A DNA stretch of 64,000 bases from positions 124,001 through 188,000 of the forward strand of contig NC_018393.1 in NCBI RefSeq assembly GCF_000208865.1. The letters are read 5' to 3'. Shown here in pieces: positions 59,241 to 64,000 of this stretch. This DNA is from Neospora caninum Liverpool. Its lineage: Eukaryota > Apicomplexa > Conoidasida > Eucoccidiorida > Sarcocystidae. The notes beneath the pieces are model-generated. The model searched no databases and was not told where the DNA came from. It saw only the letters and a list, made by a program, of their open reading frames with translations. Positions within the stretch are counted from its first letter, which is position 1, and the number at the start of each line of letters is the position of its first letter. A program made the translations under genes and the position numbers.

Positions 59241-62200
59241 CGCGACACGTACGGATGAAACCGTTCCCGGAAGTGAAAGAGGATGTGGACATCGCGTCTT
59301 TTGTTCCGCATCCAGCGTGGCGTCTTTTTCCTCTCACCTGCATGCAGCGACGCAGATGTCGTCGGCAGGGTGAGCGTAGAATCGGAGGCTGTCTCCGGGT
59401 CGTGTGCAGGACATTCGCGAGAAGCGAATGAGGAAGCCTCGAGCCCAGTCGAATCCAGGATCCATGGCGATGTCGACGGAGATGTTCCCTTTCGTCTCTC
59501 GTCCTTGGCGTCTGCGGTCCACTGCAACCTTCTCTGGCGAGTTCTTGTCTCGCCTTTCCTCTCGATTCGCCGCGCTCCCCGCCGCCCCCTCGGCACGTTC
59601 CCCGTCGCCGGCTTCCCCTGCGCCCCGTCTCTTCTCTCCCCTTCTTCTGCCGTTCACGGGCCTAGACAGAATGAACTCCTCGACGCCGACTTGCGTCTTG
59701 CGACCGCCGCGCTCAGTCGGCCGGTACGGGTGTCTGGACTCCGAATGCAGACAGTCAACGAGTAGCGCTGGATTCAAATATTTCAGCTGCTGCGCGGCGC
59801 CGCTCTGGCCTGCGCCGCCTGCAAACTCCTGGAACCGGCAAAACGCCACTGGCAGCCGAGGCCGCGGGTCGGCGACACGCCACGGCCTGCTGGCGTCGTC
59901 GGGCTCTCGCCGGACTCGCCGTTCTCTGTCGCGTCCCTCTTCCTCGTCGCTGCTCGGAAGCTCGCCGGAGCCGCGCGCCGCATCCGACCCGCCGTCGCAA
60001 TCTGGCGAGGGAACAGACGGCGCCCCCGCAGAAAGGGAAGACGCACGTGGCGTTGTCGACGCGTCGCTCTCGACGATCGGCTGAGGCGAGAGAGAAAAGA
60101 TGTCTCTGCTGCAGGCGGCCGGCCATGGCCGATGCACCCCATAAGCAATTCCTGCGTACACGCGGCTTTCCGGCAGCAGCGAAGAGGTTTCCTGTTTGGC
60201 TTCTCGGTTTCCCTCTCTTCGCCGTTGCGCGCCTCTCTCTCGCGCCGCATTCTGCGTCTCTTCCTGCGTTCTGAACAACTGCGACACAGACACTCCCGCT
60301 CGGGCCCGCGCCCCGTCTCCGGCGCCGTCCGGGTCTCCGTGTGGAGCTCGCGAGAGGCCGAGAGAGACAAAGTGGCCTGCTGCGCCGTCGAGGTGGAGCC
60401 GCTGACTGAGAGCCTCAAACGCGACGCCCTCGAGAGGCGAGCAGGCGTCTTCAGACTGAGCAGAGACGCTTTGCAAAGCGAGTTGCTGCTGACGCCCGGC
60501 CCGATAGACGCGATACGCCTCAGCTTGCTCCGCACTGTGCCGGTCGAGGAGGCCTATGGCGGCCAAGTGAAGCAGCGCCAGCGCGCCGAGGTGGGAGGCA
60601 ATAGCTCTCCCGCCGTCCGTTTCTCTGTCTCTGTCACGGGACGAGGTGAGAACGGACGAAGAGAGAGAAGGCAGCAACGGCGAGAAAAAGCGAGACGACG
60701 TAAATGCACCCATGGAGCCTGTTCCGCGACTCTCCAGCCTCTCGGAACCTCGACCGAGAAGTCGTCCGTCGAACCCGTCTCCTTCTGCGCTTTCTTCTTC
60801 GCTGGAGTCTGCGTCTGAGCTCGTGTCCGTCGTGCCCTCTTCCGTGTCGTCTCGGCGACGTCCCTGCACAGCCGCAGCCTTCACGACTGCGAGGAGAAGC
60901 TCCACGAGGACGCGGTGCATCGAGGGGCGTGCGCGCACGGCGTCGTAGATGAATCGCAGAACGAGCGGCCACGAGTCGAGAGCGAGAGAAGGGTACAGCA
61001 GCCACAACTGTACCAAGGCGTTCTGAGACTGGAGCGCCGTCTCCCACTGGTAACAGCGGACGGCTGCGCTCATCTGCTGTCTTTGCAGGGCATCGACCGG
61101 GAGAAGCGCCGCAGCCAGAGGATCGGCGTTCGCCTCCCAGGCCTTCAACGCCAAGTACTCGTCCTCTTCTTCCACTGAGAGGCCGGAAGCTGAAGATGCC
61201 CTCGGGTTGACGATGCGTTCCCGAGCCGCTCGCTCGGAACGCTGAAGGGAATCCCCTGGCGCTTGCTGCTGCAGTTCGCATGCCGGGCACAGATGCACTT
61301 CAAAGGCTTCTCCCGAAGAGACGGCGCAGTTCCCGACGTCCACGGGCTGTTCACCTTCGCCAGGTCGGTGGGACGGCGACCTCGCAGACGCCCGGACCTC
61401 CGACGCGTCGCAACGCTCCGCGTCTCCCCGCGACCGTCCTTTCGTCGGGGCCTTCGAGCCTGTCGCACGTTTTCCCGTCTTGCGTCTCTCTGGTGCCTCG
61501 TCCGCCTCGGCCACATCGTCCGCATCGTCTTCGCGGGGCGTTTCCTTCGTCGCGTTTTGCGTCCTGTCTGGGCAGCGCCTTCCGCGTTCGCCGGCCTGGT
61601 CTTCGGACTCTGTCGACTCCGCGCGGCCCTCGCCGGTGCGCCCTGCTGCGTGGAGGCTCTCTGCCGCCTCAGTCAGAAAGTTCATCTGCGCTTCCAACTC
61701 GTCTTGGTTCGCAGGCAGAAAGACCTCGAGGTGTCTCTGGAGGGAGGAGACAAACAGAATCGCTTTGTTGCGGACCTCCGGAGTGCATGCGTGGCCGCTG
61801 ACGGCGAGGAAGGCTGGCGCGACATGGCCCGGGACGTCCGTGTCGAGGTTCCAGTACCCGACGCTTCCGTTGTACCCGACGGTGCCCTTGTAGTGCTGCG
61901 GGTCCCGCTGCGCCTTGTGGACATCGATGAACCATTTGCCGTCGCCTTGGCCGTCCATCTGACGGTTGAATGGACCACAGAGGAAGTCGCCCTGGCCGCG
62001 GTTCGCGCCGTCGCCGCCGTCCCTCAGTGTCTCTTCGCGCCGCGCCGCGCCGTGCCACCGGCCGTTCTGGAAGCAGCTGAGCAACACGCCTTCCGTCTCG
62101 CAGTGGGTGTGGTCCGCAATGTCCTTCTTCAAGTGCGGAATCGAACGGCAGTCGCCGGAGCCGGCGAACCGACCCTGAATGACGAGGGGCCACACAGCCT

Positions 62201-64000
62201 CTTCCGCGACCAGCGAGACCGTCAGGTGCGTGGCCGGACGCGACGCCTTCTCGCCTCCCGCGGGCCTGCGCGAGTCGCCTCCTCTGGGCTGTGCCCCGTC
62301 CGGCCTGCGTTCGCGAGCAGTCGCGGGGAACGGAGGAGGGTACGCGATCCCACTACCGCTCGCCTCGCCAACCGCCTGGAGCGCGTCGCCTGCAGCCGCG
62401 TCGCTCGCGGCGGCCGCAGGCAGAACGCGCGACCCGTGGATGCGGAGTGTTTCAAAGTTTTTGAAGAACAAGGGAAGCAGACAGGTGCACCCGAGACGAA
62501 GCAGGCGGTGCGCGAGACTCTCGGGGAACCCTGGCGCAGACGTCAGCAAACCGTCGAGCAGCACGGGGTTGCAGGGCGGCGGAGGAAGGTACGGCAGCCG
62601 TGAAGGAATGAGGAGGACGACGCCGTCCCGGAGCACCACTTCCTCGCCGTTTCCACTCGAACTGCGAGGCCGCTGGGCAAGCAGTGGCAGCTGCGTCGCC
62701 TCGCGAATCCAAGACTGCATGCACGCCTGCGGCGACTGAACCGCCGGCAGCCTCTCAGGGCCCCGCCAAAGCGAAGGCAAACCGGACGAGGCAGCAGAAG
62801 AAGCACACGAGGAGGACCGGTGGAACGCGAGTGAACCTCTCTCTCGCTCCCCGCGGCGAGAACGTCTCGGCAGAGGACCACTCGATGCGGACGCGTTCCG
62901 TGAAACGATTTCCTCCGGGTCCCTTCCCCTGTCCCCCTTGGGTTCTCTAGCGTCGTCTCGTGTTCCCCGCCAATCCGTCTCCGCGGTGCTTGCCTTGCGG
63001 CTTTCGGGTTTTCCGCTCTTCCTCTCTTCTCCCAGCTCGGGTCGCCTGTCCCCAGCCGAGTCGGCCTTCACCTCCGGTCTCTCTTGTCGCTCTCTGGCCT
63101 TTTTCACGAGAGCCTCGATCCGCCTCTGTGCCTCCTCGGCGCGTCGCCGGTGTTCCTCGGGGAGACGCGGCGACCCCAGCTGCCACAAGAACGGGCCTGA
63201 AGGGCAGGCGGGCCGGTGGGAGGGCCAGAGGAGCCTCGAGGAGTTTGTGCTGAGCCACTTGAGTTTGCGCGCGTTCAGCCTCGCCTTATATTCGAAGCAG
63301 GCCTGGCAGTAGTCGAAGTCATCCGAGTGACACCGGTGGCGAGCGGCCGCCGACCAGAGCCGGTAGTCGGTCAAGCTGGCGACGCAGAAGCCGTTCTGGT
63401 CCAGGCCATCGCATCTCCACTTCCCTTCAAACCCACTTCCTTGGATGTTTTTCAGAGTCTTGCCACAGCGCGGACACCGGACGTCGGCGAGAGAGGAAAG
63501 TTCAATGTCTTCGGGGACATCGTTCGCGGCGAAGAACGCGCGGCCTCCCGGCCAGCTGTTCGAGAGCGACACCGGGTTGCCGCCCAAAAACGGCGCCAGC
63601 ATGAGGAGTAGAGCCTCGTCCTGCGCTGCGTAATACTGACGCCAGAACAACCGATGCAGTTCCCCAAGGGACGAAAACGCACCTGGCGTGCCCGCGTGCC
63701 CGGAAGGAAGCGAGAAGGACCGAGCAGCCTCGGAGTCGACGGGGGGAAAACACGCTTTTTCTGAGTCGAAGGGTTTCATCCCTTTCGCACCGCCTTGTCG
63801 CTTGCTGCCGTGGTCCTGCGCCAGGCGTGATTTCCCGTCTTGGGCGCTCGACAGGCGCCCCGAACGCAAAGCTCGCACCTGCGGGGAACGCAAAGCGGGG
63901 CCCCTCTCGCTCTCCTTATCCAAGGCTCGCTGCGCGCTGCCGGGCGTGGCCGACCGCTTACCCGCGCGCCGGAAGCTCTTCTGATCTCGCGCAAAGAAAG
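39620..64000 (-). CDS. giant HECT-domain E3 ubiquitin ligase (5' partial)
   Basis: One gene of at least 24.4 kb. Seven in-phase exons: 64000-59338 (open to the edge), 58850-57509, 57086-49316, 49012-41163, 40783-40637, 40241-40039 and 39854-39620. They total 22,211 nt, giving 7402 residues here with the N-terminus outside. Every junction has a GTAAG/GTGAG donor, an AG acceptor and matching phase. The C-terminal HECT domain transfers ubiquitin through a thioester. Its N-lobe has GEGAQDLGGPYAEILSN (near 42360) and VVGRLMACAVLTQSPLNLSL, and continues with LTADDLRQLVCGDDDI and MFLRFVSGRSRLP. The C-lobe has LPTASTCFFMIKLPKYSS, with the catalytic Cys codon at 39757-39755. A cysteine-rich finger lies near 63480-63290. 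A repeated PGDxLxxYAxP module occurs at about 59380 and 53740. Most of the rest is Ser/Pro/Glu/Arg-rich and probably disordered, including inserts within the HECT N-lobe. Substrates are unknown. Confidence 0.93.
39996..40031. repeat. (TA)n microsatellite, last HECT intron
   Basis: A perfect TA tract beginning about 7 nt downstream of the exon 40241-40039 donor (minus strand). Confidence 0.95.
49241..49260. repeat. (TA)n microsatellite, HECT intron
   Basis: A short TA tract with neighbouring ATATCT units in the intron 49315-49013. Confidence 0.9.
57372..57403. repeat. CATATA repeat, HECT intron
   Basis: Five tandem ACATATAT-like units in the intron 57508-57087. Confidence 0.88.
59203..59236. 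repeat. (TA)n microsatellite, HECT intron
   Basis: A perfect TA tract in the intron 59337-58851. Confidence 0.95.
63290..63485 (-). other. cysteine/histidine-rich zinc finger (ZZ/C1-like) of the HECT protein
   Basis: Ordered metal ligands: CPRCG, then WRCDGLDQNGFC, then RHRCHSDDFDYCQACF. The last part resembles the DYDLCxxC end of ZZ fingers. The first CxxC plus the GKW-CDG part resembles C1-like or RING-like fingers. This is a family-level guess only. Confidence 0.6.

Noticed and set aside
61263..62603. 446-codon + strand open frame
   Set aside because: It is antisense to the first HECT exon, whose minus frame is continuous for more than 1500 codons and joins in phase to conserved parts.

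Overview
This window reads as nuclear DNA of a coccidian apicomplexan, most likely of the Toxoplasma/Neospora/Hammondia group. I base this on moderately GC-rich coding sequence, many introns with GTAAG/GTGAG donors and pyrimidine-AG acceptors, long low-complexity inserts inside conserved enzymes, and many (TA)n and (ATGT)n microsatellites lying between exons. There is no bacterial-type operon, CRISPR array, rRNA or tRNA that I can recognise. The species cannot be fixed by eye.

Layout. Positions 1-2971 (+): the 3' part of a C2HC zinc-finger gene of the ZC2HC1 type. 4717-6300 (+): an intronless CPBP/CAAX-type membrane protease. 8403-11160 (-): a six-exon proteasome beta-4-type subunit. 13897-20528 (-): an eight-exon PLP-dependent Orn/Lys/Arg decarboxylase closely resembling bacterial enzymes. 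20.5-24.9 kb: a long non-coding stretch that separates it from the divergent gene at 24941-31879 (+), a twelve-exon DNA polymerase epsilon subunit B. 33300-34282 (+): a small basic, probably coiled-coil protein that I cannot name. 35932-38343 (+): a TMEM144-type multi-pass membrane protein containing a 14-nt microexon. 39620 to the right edge (-): one giant gene encoding a HECT ubiquitin ligase. Seven exons give 7402 codons of protein in this window, and the N-terminus lies beyond position 64000.

The genes are not an operon or a functional cluster. Two act in protein turnover (proteasome beta subunit, HECT ligase), one in DNA replication and one in amino-acid/polyamine metabolism. The rest are membrane proteins or a zinc-finger protein. 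Exon boundaries were fixed by requiring consensus splice sites, matching phases and family similarity. For the polymerase subunit, decarboxylase, proteasome subunit, TMEM144-like and HECT genes every junction is in phase and each summed coding length is a multiple of three. The zinc-finger gene and the unknown 33-kb gene each contain an unresolved junction.

Strand asymmetry is visible outside exons. Introns and leaders are pyrimidine-rich on the sense strand. This helps to show that the decarboxylase transcript probably extends upstream to about 22.8 kb and that the plus-strand polymerase transcript starts near 24.4 kb.
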